Origin: an uncultured Aquimonas sp.
GTDB taxonomy: Bacteria > Pseudomonadota > Gammaproteobacteria > Xanthomonadales > Xanthomonadaceae
NCBI GenBank assembly: GCA_946481615.1
Contig: CAMLOR010000076.1
Location: 1-13,756 of the forward strand
Reading direction: 5' to 3'
Length of the DNA stretch: 13,756 nucleotides
This document shows, piece after piece, positions 7,587-13,756 of this stretch. The notes under the pieces were generated by a model. It was given only the letters and a program-made list of their open reading frames with translations. It did no database searches and had not been told where the DNA came from. The position numbers and the translations under genes are program-made. Every line of letters begins with the position of its first letter. Within the stretch, counting starts at the first letter, position 1.

Positions 7587-7928
7587 TTACATCGTATGCG
7601 TCGGCTTGTCGGCATTGATCATGCCGGCCAGGTGGGTCTCGATCTTGCCCTTCACCATCTCGCCTTCGGCCGAGTCGTTGAACTGCACGCCGATGCCCGC
7701 GGTGCGGTTGCTCTGCGCGCCGGGCGGGGTGATCCAGATGACGCGGCCGGCCACCGGCAGGCGCTCCTTCTCGTCCATCAGCGTGAGCAGGATGAAGACC
7801 TCGTCGCCCAGCGCGTAGCGCTTGGCGGTGGGCACGAAGATGCCGCCGCCCTTCACGAAGGGCATGTAGGCGTTGTACAGCGCGCCCTTGTCCTTGATGG
7901 TCAGCGACAGGATGCCCTGACGTGCCAT
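7587..7928 (-). CDS. pilZ: Type IV pilus assembly protein PilZ
   Basis: PilZ is needed for type IV pilus biogenesis; in xanthomonads it links the PilB ATPase and FimX. It has 113 residues, close to the 118 of Pseudomonas PilZ. It is a single PilZ beta-barrel domain starting MARQGILSLTIKDKGALYNA, with the family segments PFVKGGGIFVPT (about 23-34) and YALGDEVFILLTL. The RxxxR c-di-GMP motif of canonical PilZ domains is absent from the N-terminal part, as expected for this pilus subclass, which does not bind c-di-GMP by itself. The ATG at 7928-7926 has GGAG (7937-7934) five bases upstream and leaves 20 bases after the holB stop; a TTG at 7952 and an ATG at 7946 are in-frame alternatives with poorer spacing. 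It is last of the holB-side operon, the same position as in Pseudomonas. Confidence 0.95.
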   Translation of the reverse strand: MARQGILSLTIKDKGALYNAYMPFVKGGGIFVPTAKRYALGDEVFILLTLMDEKERLPVAGRVIWITPPGAQSNRTAGIGVQFNDSAEGEMVKGKIETHLAGMINADKPTHTM

Positions 7929-7948
7929 CCCTGCTCCGGCCAGCATGA

Positions 7949-9043
7949 TCAACCCCCAGCGATGCGTTCCCTTGGCGCGATCTTAACGCAGGCCTGCCGC
8001 CACTGCCGCAGCAGTTCGCCCACCATCAGATCCTGGCGCAGCGTACTGCGCAGCCAGTCGCGCGTGCGATTGGCGGCGTCGGCCCAGCCTGCCAGCGCAT
8101 TGGCGTCGACCTGGGACGCCAGTCCCGCGGCCGCGAGCCGGCCCGACGGCGCGCCGGAGGCGCGGGCCGCCTGCCATTCGCGCACCGCTTCGACCGCGAA
8201 GCGCAGGCGCAGTGCAAGGCGATCCTCGATCCAGCGCGTTGCGGCGAGTGCCGCGCGTTCGCGCCCCGCGGCCAGGGCCGCGAGATCCTTCGCCACCTCG
8301 GCGCGCAGCGCCAGACCGTCTTCCTCGATATCCCGCTGCGCCTGGCCCGGATGGCCCTCGTTGGCGTCGAGCGCTTCGTCGACGAGCTTGGCCTTGGCGC
8401 CCTGCGCCAGCAGCCAGTCGCGCGCTTCTTCGCGCGGCGGCACGCGCAACTCGACGCGCTGGCAGCGGCTGCGGATCGTGGCGGGCAAGCGATGCGGATG
8501 ATCGGTGACGAGGATCAGGTAGCGGCCGGGGATCGGTTCTTCGAGGGTCTTGAGCAGCGCGTTGGCGGCAGCGGTGGTGAGCAGATGCGCCGGCTCGATC
8601 AGCGCCGCCTTGGCGCCGTGCGTGGGCGACAGTGTGAGCCACTGCGACAGTTCGCGGATCTGTTCGATCACCAGCTCCGAATACATCTTCTTCGGGCTGG
8701 ATTTTTCATTGAGCGTGAAACCGACGAAGCGCGCATCGGGATGGCCCGGATGCCCCTGCGGATGCGCGGTCGATTCGTCGGGACGCGTCTCCACCGGATC
8801 GCGTTGGAAGCGGTTCTGGAACAGCCGGCACGACGTGCATTCGCCGCATGGGCCCTCCGCTTGCGGCGCGAGGCAGAGCAACGTCTGCATCAGCCGCTCC
8901 GCGAGGGCGCGCTTGCCCAGGCGTTCGGGGCCGCTCAGCAGCAGCGCGTGCGGCAGGCGGCCGGCGCGGTGCGATTCGAGCAGGCGCAGGAACAGGCGCG
9001 ACTGCCACGGGGCAAAACCGGCGATGGAGGATGTTTCAGCCAC
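7949..9043 (-). CDS. holB: DNA polymerase III subunit delta' (HolB)
   Basis: This is the delta' stator subunit of the clamp loader that opens and loads the beta sliding clamp. It has 364 residues. An AAA+ fold with a degenerate P-loop (GPERLGKRAL, 38-47) precedes a zinc module (C57, C66, C69, C72). It continues with AALIEPAHLLTTAAANALLK (146-165), LKTLEEP (164-170) and the SRC sensor motif (192-194). The C-terminal helical collar carries divergent sequence. The start is the GTG at 9043-9041 with GGGAG (9054-9050) six bases upstream; no ATG fits. The stretch between the zinc module and HPDARF (about 78-101, rich in Pro, His and Asp) looks longer than in E. coli and may be lineage-specific. A palindromic repeat fills the 68-base gap to tmk and directly touches the ribosome-binding site. 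It is downstream of tmk and upstream of pilZ, the conserved order. Confidence 0.93.
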   Translation of the reverse strand: MAETSSIAGFAPWQSRLFLRLLESHRAGRLPHALLLSGPERLGKRALAERLMQTLLCLAPQAEGPCGECTSCRLFQNRFQRDPVETRPDESTAHPQGHPGHPDARFVGFTLNEKSSPKKMYSELVIEQIRELSQWLTLSPTHGAKAALIEPAHLLTTAAANALLKTLEEPIPGRYLILVTDHPHRLPATIRSRCQRVELRVPPREEARDWLLAQGAKAKLVDEALDANEGHPGQAQRDIEEDGLALRAEVAKDLAALAAGRERAALAATRWIEDRLALRLRFAVEAVREWQAARASGAPSGRLAAAGLASQVDANALAGWADAANRTRDWLRSTLRQDLMVGELLRQWRQACVKIAPRERIAGG

Positions 9044-9054
9044 GCGGGGCTCCC

Positions 9055-9112
9055 GTCATTCCCGCGCAGGCGGGAATCCAGGATCTTGCCTGCGACGCGA
9101 TGGCAGCAAGAT
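9055..9112. repeat. Single GTCATTCC-type repeat unit plus hairpin between tmk and holB
   Basis: A single near-perfect unit, GTCATTCCCGCGCAGG then CGGGAATCCAG (9055-9081), is followed by a separate inverted repeat, GATCTTGC (9082-9089) with GCAAGATC (9105-9112). The partner unit in inverted orientation present at the other sites is missing. On the transcribed (minus) strand the hairpin starts at the tmk stop codon (TGA at 9114-9112) and the unit ends immediately before the holB ribosome-binding site. It could tune relative expression of holB within the operon. Confidence 0.8.
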
Positions 9113-9741
9113 CAACCATTCGCGTCCATCCATTCCGCGAGCGCAGCGCAGGCGGCCTGTGCGACGGCGTCGGCCGGCTGCGTCGCATCGATCACGCGGA
9201 AGCGTTGCGGTTCCGACGCAGCGCGGGCGCGATACGCCTCGCGCACCCGCTCGAAGAAGGCCTCGTTCTCGCTCTCGATGCGATCGAACTCGCCGCCGCG
9301 CGAACGTGCGCGCTGCAGCCCCGTCTGCACCGGCACGTCGAGCAGCAGGGTGAGGTCCGGCCGGCGGCGCACGGCCCAGCGTTCCAATCCTGCGATGATC
9401 TCGTCGTCGAGCCCGCGCCCGCCGCCCTGGTAGGCGAAGCTGGCATCGGTGAAGCGATCGCAGAGCACCCATTCGCCTGCGTCCAGCGCCGGTTCGATCA
9501 CCTCGCGCACGTGCTGCGCGCGCGCGGCGAACACCAGCAGCAGTTCGGTTTCGGCACTCACGTTGCGCAAGGCCGGATCGAGCAGGACCGAACGGATCGT
9601 CTCGCCGAGCGGCGTGCCGCCGGGCTCGCGCGACGGGCGGAACGCGATGCCGCGTTCGCGCAGCATCTGCGCCAACGCCGCGATCACGGTGGATTTGCCG
9701 GCGCCCTCGCCGCCTTCGAGCGTGATCAATCGCCCCGGCAT
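9112..9741 (-). CDS. tmk: Thymidylate kinase (dTMP kinase)
   Basis: This enzyme phosphorylates dTMP to dTDP with ATP, an essential step to dTTP. It has 209 residues, the normal length. The P-loop is GGEGAGKST (10-18). The substrate-binding DRF/S segment is CDRFTDASFAYQGGGRG (94-110). The LID region is ARSRGGEFDRIE (145-156), with basic residues as in bacterial type II enzymes. RPDLTLLLDVP (127-137) is the strand typical of the family. The ATG at 9741-9739 overlaps the mltG stop by one base (TGATG). The C-terminus ends at the edge of a repeat-associated hairpin, which also covers the stop codon. Identification is unambiguous. Confidence 0.97.
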   Translation of the reverse strand: MPGRLITLEGGEGAGKSTVIAALAQMLRERGIAFRPSREPGGTPLGETIRSVLLDPALRNVSAETELLLVFAARAQHVREVIEPALDAGEWVLCDRFTDASFAYQGGGRGLDDEIIAGLERWAVRRRPDLTLLLDVPVQTGLQRARSRGGEFDRIESENEAFFERVREAYRARAASEPQRFRVIDATQPADAVAQAACAALAEWMDANG

Positions 9742-10796
9742 CAGCGGCGGCCCAGTTGCCAGCGCGCCACCGCGCGGTTGTGATCGGCGAGATTGCTGGT
9801 GAACTCGTGGCTGCCGTCGCCGCGCGAAACGAAGTACAGCGCATCGCCGGGCGCCGGTTTCACCGCGGCCTGCAACGCGGCGCGCCCCGGCAGCGCGATC
9901 GGCGTGGGCGGCAGGCCGAAGCGCGCGTAGGTGTTGTATTGCGTGTCGTCTTCCAGATGCTTGCGCGTGAGATTGCCGTCGAAGGCGGGGCCGAGGCCGT
10001 AGATCACGGTGGGATCGGTCTGCAGCTTCATGCCGAGCTTCAGGCGGCGCGCGAATACGCCGGCGATCTGCGGGCGCTCGGCGGCGACGCCGGTTTCCTT
10101 CTCGACGATCGAGGCGAGGATGAGCGCCTCGTACGGCGTTTTGAGCGGCAGATCCGGATCGCGCTGGTCCCAGGCAGCCTCGAGCGCGTTCTTCATCGCG
10201 GTGTAGGTGCGCTTGAGCAGATCGGCGTCGGTGATGCCCTTGGTGTAGTTGTAGGTTTCGGGCAGGAAGCGGCCTTCCGGATGCTCGCCGGGCGCACCGA
10301 TGCGTTTCATCACTTCGGCGTCGGAAAGCCCCGCCAGCGTCTGCCCGAGGCCGGCGTCGCGCGCCATTGCCAGGCGCAGTTCGCGGAAGGTCCAGCCTTC
10401 GACGATGGTGAAACGGTGCTGGATCACGGCACCGCTTTCGAGCTTGAACAGCAGGCGGCCGGGCGTGAGGCCATGTCCGAGCGCGTACTCGCCCACCTGC
10501 AGGCGCGTGATCACGCCCTGTTCCCAGGCCAGCACTTTCCAGTACAGATCGTGGCCTTCGCGCACGCCCAGCCGGCGCAGGCGGCGCAGCACGTCGTCGA
10601 AGGAATCGCCGGGCTTGACCTCGAGCACGCGTTCCTCGTTGCCGAACGCCAGCTCGCGTTCGGCGAAGCGACGGTAATCGCCATGCACGAAGTAGGCTGC
10701 GCCGGCCGCCAGCACCAGCGCCAGCAGGAACAGGTTGCGCAGGAAGCGCGCGAACCCGCCGCGCTTCTTGTTCGGAGCTGCCGGTTTCTTGCTCAC
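9741..10796 (-). CDS. mltG: Endolytic murein transglycosylase MltG (YceG family)
   Basis: MltG cuts nascent glycan strands at the inner membrane and so sets peptidoglycan chain length. It has 351 residues. A basic cytoplasmic N-terminus (KKPAAPNKKRG) is followed by one transmembrane helix (about 18-38), a LysM-like subdomain (about 55-125) and the YceG catalytic domain, with Glu232 in ASIVEKETG (228-236) as the expected catalytic residue. LQTDPTVIYGLG (259-269 region) and GLPPTPIALPG (294-304) also belong to the catalytic domain. The GTG at 10796-10794 was chosen. It overlaps the pabC stop (GTGA) and gives a standard N-terminus with AGG 11 bases upstream, whereas the 160-residue in-frame extension overlaps pabC and resembles nothing. 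The neighbours pabC and tmk are the same as in Pseudomonas and E. coli. Confidence 0.95.
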   Translation of the reverse strand: MSKKPAAPNKKRGGFARFLRNLFLLALVLAAGAAYFVHGDYRRFAERELAFGNEERVLEVKPGDSFDDVLRRLRRLGVREGHDLYWKVLAWEQGVITRLQVGEYALGHGLTPGRLLFKLESGAVIQHRFTIVEGWTFRELRLAMARDAGLGQTLAGLSDAEVMKRIGAPGEHPEGRFLPETYNYTKGITDADLLKRTYTAMKNALEAAWDQRDPDLPLKTPYEALILASIVEKETGVAAERPQIAGVFARRLKLGMKLQTDPTVIYGLGPAFDGNLTRKHLEDDTQYNTYARFGLPPTPIALPGRAALQAAVKPAPGDALYFVSRGDGSHEFTSNLADHNRAVARWQLGRR

Positions 10797-11716
10797 AGCG
10801 CCGGCACCTCGTCGTGGAGCAGTCCTTGCAAACGGCGAATCATCGGCCCGACGGTCCATTCGCGCCCGCCAAGCCGGGCGACCGGGAGGATACCGCGCAG
10901 GCTGCTGGTGAGGAAAAGCTCGTCGGCCGATTCGATGTCGTCCGTCGCAAGATCGGCTTCCACCACGGTTTCGCGCGTCATCACCCAGGCCCGCGTGACG
11001 CCCGCGATGCCGCACCGATGCAAGCGGGGTGTGAAGAGCGTGCCGTCGCGCACCGCGAACAGGTTGGCCGCCGTGGCGCCGATCACGTGGCCGTCGGTGT
11101 CTCGCAGCAATCCCTCGGCGAGGGCCGGATCGTCCCACTCGCCACGCGCCAGCACGTTCTCGAGACGGTTGAGGTGTTTGAAGCCGGCCAGCGCCGGTTG
11201 CTGCGCGAGCCGCAGATCGCACCAGCGCACCGCGATGCCTCCGCGCACCGGCGTGGGTGCGTGGTGCAGTGTCCATGCGATGGTCGGCTCCGCATCGCGC
11301 GGTGGCGCGTAACCGCGGCCGCCGATGCCGCGCGTGAGCACAAGCTTGAGCGCCACGCGCAGCAGTGAGTTCTCGCTTTTGGCCCGCACGCCCGCGCCCG
11401 TTCGGGATAAGCTTGTCGAACCCGGACCTCGAGGCTCGGGTTCGACAGGCTCACCCCGAACGATTGAGAGAACTTGCGGCGCGTCCTCGGCAGACCCACG
11501 CAGCATCGCAACCACGAACTCACGCGCTTGGGCGAGCAACGTGGCGGAAGCGGGACACGCGATGCGCAACGCCGCGCAGCCGCGGTGCAGGCGTGCGTAG
11601 TGCGCGTCCCACCAGACGGGTTCGCCTTCCGCGACCAGCATCGTCTCGAACAAGCCGTCGCCGTAGTTGAAGCCGCGATCGCCGATGCCGATGTGGCTCA
11701 TGGACGCACCGATCAT
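10793..11716 (-). CDS. pabC: Aminodeoxychorismate lyase PabC with in-frame palindromic insertion
   Basis: This PLP enzyme converts 4-amino-4-deoxychorismate to p-aminobenzoate and pyruvate for folate synthesis. It has 307 residues, about 35 more than E. coli or Pseudomonas PabC (about 270). Fold-type IV features are present: DRGFNYGDGLFET (13-25), the PLP lysine K180 in GFKHLNRLE, GHVIGATAANLF (209-220) and CGIAGVTR (235-242). The extra residues sit at about 83-118, between the first sub-domain and KLVLTRGIGGRGY. Residues 85-106 of them are encoded by a 64-base palindrome (11399-11462). The reading frame is intact across it, so the enzyme may still work, with a surface loop added. The ATG at 11716-11714 overlaps the pabB stop (ATGA) and has GGGAG (11728-11724) seven bases upstream; an alternative ATG lies five codons later. 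BCAT/D-amino acid transaminases share the fold, but the pabB neighbour supports PabC. Confidence 0.92.
   Translation of the reverse strand: MIGASMSHIGIGDRGFNYGDGLFETMLVAEGEPVWWDAHYARLHRGCAALRIACPASATLLAQAREFVVAMLRGSAEDAPQVLSIVRGEPVEPEPRGPGSTSLSRTGAGVRAKSENSLLRVALKLVLTRGIGGRGYAPPRDAEPTIAWTLHHAPTPVRGGIAVRWCDLRLAQQPALAGFKHLNRLENVLARGEWDDPALAEGLLRDTDGHVIGATAANLFAVRDGTLFTPRLHRCGIAGVTRAWVMTRETVVEADLATDDIESADELFLTSSLRGILPVARLGGREWTVGPMIRRLQGLLHDEVPAL
11399..11462. repeat. 64-base palindromic element inside pabC (GTTCGGG...GTCGAACCC family)
   Basis: The left arm 11399-11424 (CGTTCGGGATAAGC through TTGTCGAACCCG) and the right arm 11437-11462 are reverse complements with only 3 differences in 26 bases. 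The 12-base centre contains CCTCGAGG, itself a palindrome, so the whole element is close to a perfect 64-base palindrome. It is distinct in sequence from the GTCATTCC family. Short repeats with GTTCGGG...GTCGAAC cores are, from memory, dispersed in many proteobacterial genomes. Read in the pabC frame it encodes residues 85-106, beginning IVRGEPVEPEP. Confidence 0.9.
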
Positions 11717-13089
11717 CCCGCCGCTCCCAGCGCACGCAGCAGTCCGCGCGCCTTGGCGCGGGTTTCGGCGAGTTCGGCGTCGGGTTTCGAATCAGCCACG
11801 ATGCCGGCGCCGGCGCGGAACTGCAGCAGGCCGTCCCGCATCCACAGCGTGCGGATCAGGATGTTGAGGTCGAGATCGCCGTCGCGGTTGAGATAGCCGA
11901 TCGCGCCGGTGTAGGGGCCGCGTTCCACCCCCTCCAGTTCGGCGATGATTTCCATGCAACGCACCTTCGGGCAGCCGGTGATGGTGCCGCCCGGGAACAC
12001 CGCGCGGATCACCTCGCCCGGCGTCGCGCCCGCGCGCAGTCGGCCGCGTACGTTGGAGACGATGTGGTGGACATGCGCGTAGCTCTCCACCGTCATCAGT
12101 TCGTCGACTTCCACGCTGCCCGGCACGCATACGCGTCCGAGGTCGTTGCGCTCGAGGTCGATCAGCATGATGTGTTCGGCGCGTTCCTTCGGATGGCCGA
12201 CCAGCTCGCGCACGCGCTCGGCATCGTCGTCGCCCTCGAAGCGCGGGCGCGTGCCGGCGATCGGTCGCGTCTGCACGCGATCACCCTGCACGGATACCAG
12301 TCGCTCGGGCGAGGAACTGATCACCGCCCAATCGTCCCAGGCGAAGCAACCCGCGAACGGTGCGGGATTCGCGCGGCGCAGCGCCGCGTACACATCCGCC
12401 GGGGCGGCGCGGGTGCGCGCCTGCCAGGCGCGCGAGAGATTGGCCTGGAACACGTCGCCCGCGGCGATGTAGTCGAGGATGCGCCGCACACCCTCGATGA
12501 AGCGTTCGGGGTCGTCTTCCTCGAGATGATCGAGTTCCACGGTGTGCGGCGGCGCCGGCGGCGCGGTGATGTCGCGCAGGATTTCGTCGATGGCCGATTC
12601 GTGCCCGGGTTCGGCGACGACGAGCGTGGAACCGTCCGCGTGGTCACGGATCACGGCGACGGGGCAGCGCAGCGCCAGCGCGACAGGAATCGGTCGTTCC
12701 TGCGACGGCGCGAACCCAGTGACTTCGTGCGCCTTGGTCAGAGCCAAGCCACTGGATTCCTGCGTTCGCTGGAATGACGTCAGGCGCGGTTCGATCTGTT
12801 GCGCGAGTTCGTAACCCAGATACAAGGCCCAGCCGCCGCGGAACGGCAGCGCGCTTTCCACGCGCGGCACGCGCTCGCGCTGCCAGGCGGCATCGAGATC
12901 GGCCAGGAAATCCGGCGCGTCCCGCGAATCGTCGATGCGCACGGCCTCGCGCGGAAACGCGAGCAGCAGATCGAAGCGCGCGCGCTCGTTGCCGGTGATG
13001 GCGCTTTCGAGCAGGCAGGGATAGCGCCGCGGCCGGGCGCGCTGCAGCGCGAGCAGATCGCAGCGCGCCGCCAAGCGGTGGACGATCAC
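11713..13089 (-). CDS. pabB: Aminodeoxychorismate synthase component I (PabB) with in-frame repeat insertion
   Basis: PabB aminates chorismate to 4-amino-4-deoxychorismate, using ammonia from a PabA/TrpG glutaminase not present here. It has 458 residues. The N-terminal region (1-150) includes YPCLLES and RFDLLLAFP. The chorismate-binding domain (about 195-455) has PIAGTRPR (276-283), AEHIMLIDLERNDLGRVC (304-321), HHIVSNVRG (341-349), FPGGTITGCPK (365-375), GPYTGAIGYL (391-400) and GAGIVADS (427-434). Residues 103-132, between LGYELAQQIEPR and PVALALRC, are encoded by an inverted repeat pair (12693-12778) and have no counterpart I know in the family. The start is the GTG at 13089-13087, four bases after the fabF stop; no strong ribosome-binding site is visible, consistent with coupling. 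Ala278 replaces the Lys of the PIKGT motif of E. coli PabB. TrpE is the main alternative, disfavoured by the pabC neighbour and overlap. Confidence 0.91.
   Translation of the reverse strand: MIVHRLAARCDLLALQRARPRRYPCLLESAITGNERARFDLLLAFPREAVRIDDSRDAPDFLADLDAAWQRERVPRVESALPFRGGWALYLGYELAQQIEPRLTSFQRTQESSGLALTKAHEVTGFAPSQERPIPVALALRCPVAVIRDHADGSTLVVAEPGHESAIDEILRDITAPPAPPHTVELDHLEEDDPERFIEGVRRILDYIAAGDVFQANLSRAWQARTRAAPADVYAALRRANPAPFAGCFAWDDWAVISSSPERLVSVQGDRVQTRPIAGTRPRFEGDDDAERVRELVGHPKERAEHIMLIDLERNDLGRVCVPGSVEVDELMTVESYAHVHHIVSNVRGRLRAGATPGEVIRAVFPGGTITGCPKVRCMEIIAELEGVERGPYTGAIGYLNRDGDLDLNILIRTLWMRDGLLQFRAGAGIVADSKPDAELAETRAKARGLLRALGAAG
12693..12778. repeat. GTCATTCC-type inverted repeat pair inside pabB
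   Basis: The left arm 12693-12725 (GTCGTTCCTGCGACGG onward to CCAGTGACTT) pairs with the right arm 12746-12778 (reverse complement GTCATTCCAGCGAACG onward to CCAGTGGCTT), 25 of 33 positions identical. An inner CTTGG/CCAAG stem lies between them. Both arms match the family at 1161, 7480 and 9055. The element lies wholly in the pabB coding sequence, is passed without a stop codon or frameshift, and codes for about residues 104-132. Confidence 0.87.
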
Positions 13090-13093
13090 CGCG

Positions 13094-13756
13094 TCAGACG
13101 CGCCGGAACACCAGCGTGCCGTTGGTGCCGCCGAAACCGAAGCCGTTGGACACGGCCACGTCGATCTTCTTCTGGCGCGCCGTGTGCGGCACGTAGTCGA
13201 GATCGCAGCCTTCGCCCGGCTCGTCGAGGTTGATCGTGGGCGGTATGACGCCGTGGTGGATGGCCAGCACGGTGAAGATCGCTTCCACGCCGCCGGCCGC
13301 GCCGAGCAGATGACCCGTCATCGATTTCGTCGACGACACCATGGTCTTGTAGGCGTGGTCGCCCAGCGCGCGCTTGAGCGCCAGCGTTTCGGCCACGTCG
13401 CCAAGCGGCGTGGAGGTGCCGTGCGCGTTGAGGTATTCGACCTGATCGGCGTTGAGGCCGGCATCGCGCAACGCCATGGCCATGCAGCGCGCGGGACCAT
13501 CGCCGTCTTCGCTCGGCGCCGTCATGTGCCAGGCATCGGAACTGGCGCCGTAGCCGGCGAGTTCGCAATAAATGCGCGCGCCGCGCGCCTTCGCGTGTTC
13601 GTATTCTTCGAGGATCAGCACGCCGGCGCCGTCGCCCAGCACGAAGCCGTCGCGGTCCTTGTCCCAGGGCCGCGAGGCGCGCACGGGTTCGTCGTTGCGC
13701 GTGCTCATCGCGCGCATGGCGCAGAAGCCGCCCATCGAGGTGGGCGAGGAACCGCG
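13094..13756 (-). CDS. fabF: 3-oxoacyl-[acyl-carrier-protein] synthase II (FabF), C-terminal 220 residues; 5' end outside window
   Basis: FabF condenses malonyl-ACP with acyl-ACP in fatty acid elongation. The frame is open from the right window edge (reading [22 protein letters not shown]) to a TGA at 13096-13094. The visible part covers the end of the N-terminal and the whole C-terminal thiolase half: [17 protein letters not shown], the first catalytic histidine in [13 protein letters not shown], the lysine and second histidine in [15 protein letters not shown], and the C-terminal [14 protein letters not shown]. The active-site cysteine and the start lie beyond the window (the family is about 412 residues). 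The ATG at 13735 is internal to the gene and not a start. pabB follows after 4 bases on the same strand. An upstream acpP would be expected from the usual gene order. Confidence 0.96.
   Translation of the reverse strand, partial: RGSSPTSMGGFCAMRAMSTRNDEPVRASRPWDKDRDGFVLGDGAGVLILEEYEHAKARGARIYCELAGYGASSDAWHMTAPSEDGDGPARCMAMALRDAGLNADQVEYLNAHGTSTPLGDVAETLALKRALGDHAYKTMVSSTKSMTGHLLGAAGGVEAIFTVLAIHHGVIPPTINLDEPGEGCDLDYVPHTARQKKIDVAVSNGFGFGGTNGTLVFRRV

Noticed and set aside
10797..11276. In-frame 160-residue N-terminal extension of mltG
   Set aside because: It overlaps pabC in another frame, resembles no MltG, and the GTG at 10796 gives a normal basic N-terminus and membrane helix with a GTGA overlap.
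9756..11312. A 518-codon plus-strand open frame opposite mltG and part of pabC
   Set aside because: It is antisense to two well-identified genes and has shadow-type composition without recognisable domains.
11368..11474. Outer inverted repeat AGTTCTC/GAGAACT around the pabC palindrome as true element ends
   Set aside because: The two 7-base copies are not centred on the palindrome, so a chance match is likely; kept only as a note.
11365..11475. Possible pseudogene or frameshift in pabC at the palindrome
   Set aside because: The frame is open and all catalytic motifs on both sides are in the same frame, so the insertion is in frame and not a break.
1..13756. CRISPR array, prophage, insertion sequence or defence system
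   Set aside because: No regularly spaced direct repeats, transposase, integrase or phage-type genes are seen; all genes are conserved housekeeping or regulatory families.

Overview
This window looks like core chromosome from a GC-rich gammaproteobacterium, most likely of the order Xanthomonadales/Lysobacterales. That placement is an inference. It rests on the protein sequences, on a rpoE-rseA-rseB-rseC-mucD-lepA cluster, on a fabF-pabB-pabC-mltG-tmk-holB-pilZ cluster (its pabC to pilZ part is also found in Pseudomonas), and on the 'GTCATTCCCGCG...' type of dispersed palindromic repeat. I see no rRNA, tRNA, CRISPR, phage or insertion-sequence gene. Apart from one forward gene, every gene lies on the minus strand, and coding density is very high; no gap between genes exceeds about 180 bases.

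Left block (1-5256, minus strand, read right to left): rpoE/algU (ECF sigma factor), rseA/mucA (membrane anti-sigma), rseB/mucB (periplasmic regulator), rseC/mucC (small membrane protein) and mucD/degP (periplasmic HtrA protease). All five overlap their neighbours by 1 to 8 bases, so this is a tightly coupled envelope-stress operon with regulator, antagonists and effector protease in one transcript. lepA (EF4) follows after a 157-base gap that carries an inverted repeat pair; its 3' end lies outside the window. A plausible sigma-E type autoregulatory promoter sits upstream of rpoE.

Middle (5257-7586): a 181-base divergent promoter region, then the only plus-strand gene, a two-domain enoyl-CoA hydratase / 3-hydroxyacyl-CoA dehydrogenase of fatty acid beta-oxidation. 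It converges on pilZ across a repeat-filled 112-base gap.

Right block (7587-13756, minus strand, read right to left): fabF (partial), pabB, pabC, mltG, tmk, holB, pilZ. Most junctions overlap or nearly touch, so this too is probably one operon, joining fatty acid synthesis, p-aminobenzoate/folate synthesis, peptidoglycan glycan-strand termination, dTTP synthesis, the DNA polymerase III clamp loader and type IV pilus assembly.

The most notable signal is a set of palindromic repeats. One family (GTCATTCCCGCG-type, usually as an inverted pair of about 80-90 bases) occurs at 1161-1242, 7480-7561, 9055-9081 and 12693-12778. The last copy lies inside pabB and is read in frame as about 30 extra residues. 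A second, unrelated 64-base palindrome (11399-11462) lies inside the neighbouring gene pabC, also in frame, and helps make that protein about 35 residues longer than usual. Two adjacent enzymes of one pathway thus appear to have absorbed different palindromic elements as protein sequence, resembling the in-frame palindromic elements known from Rickettsia.
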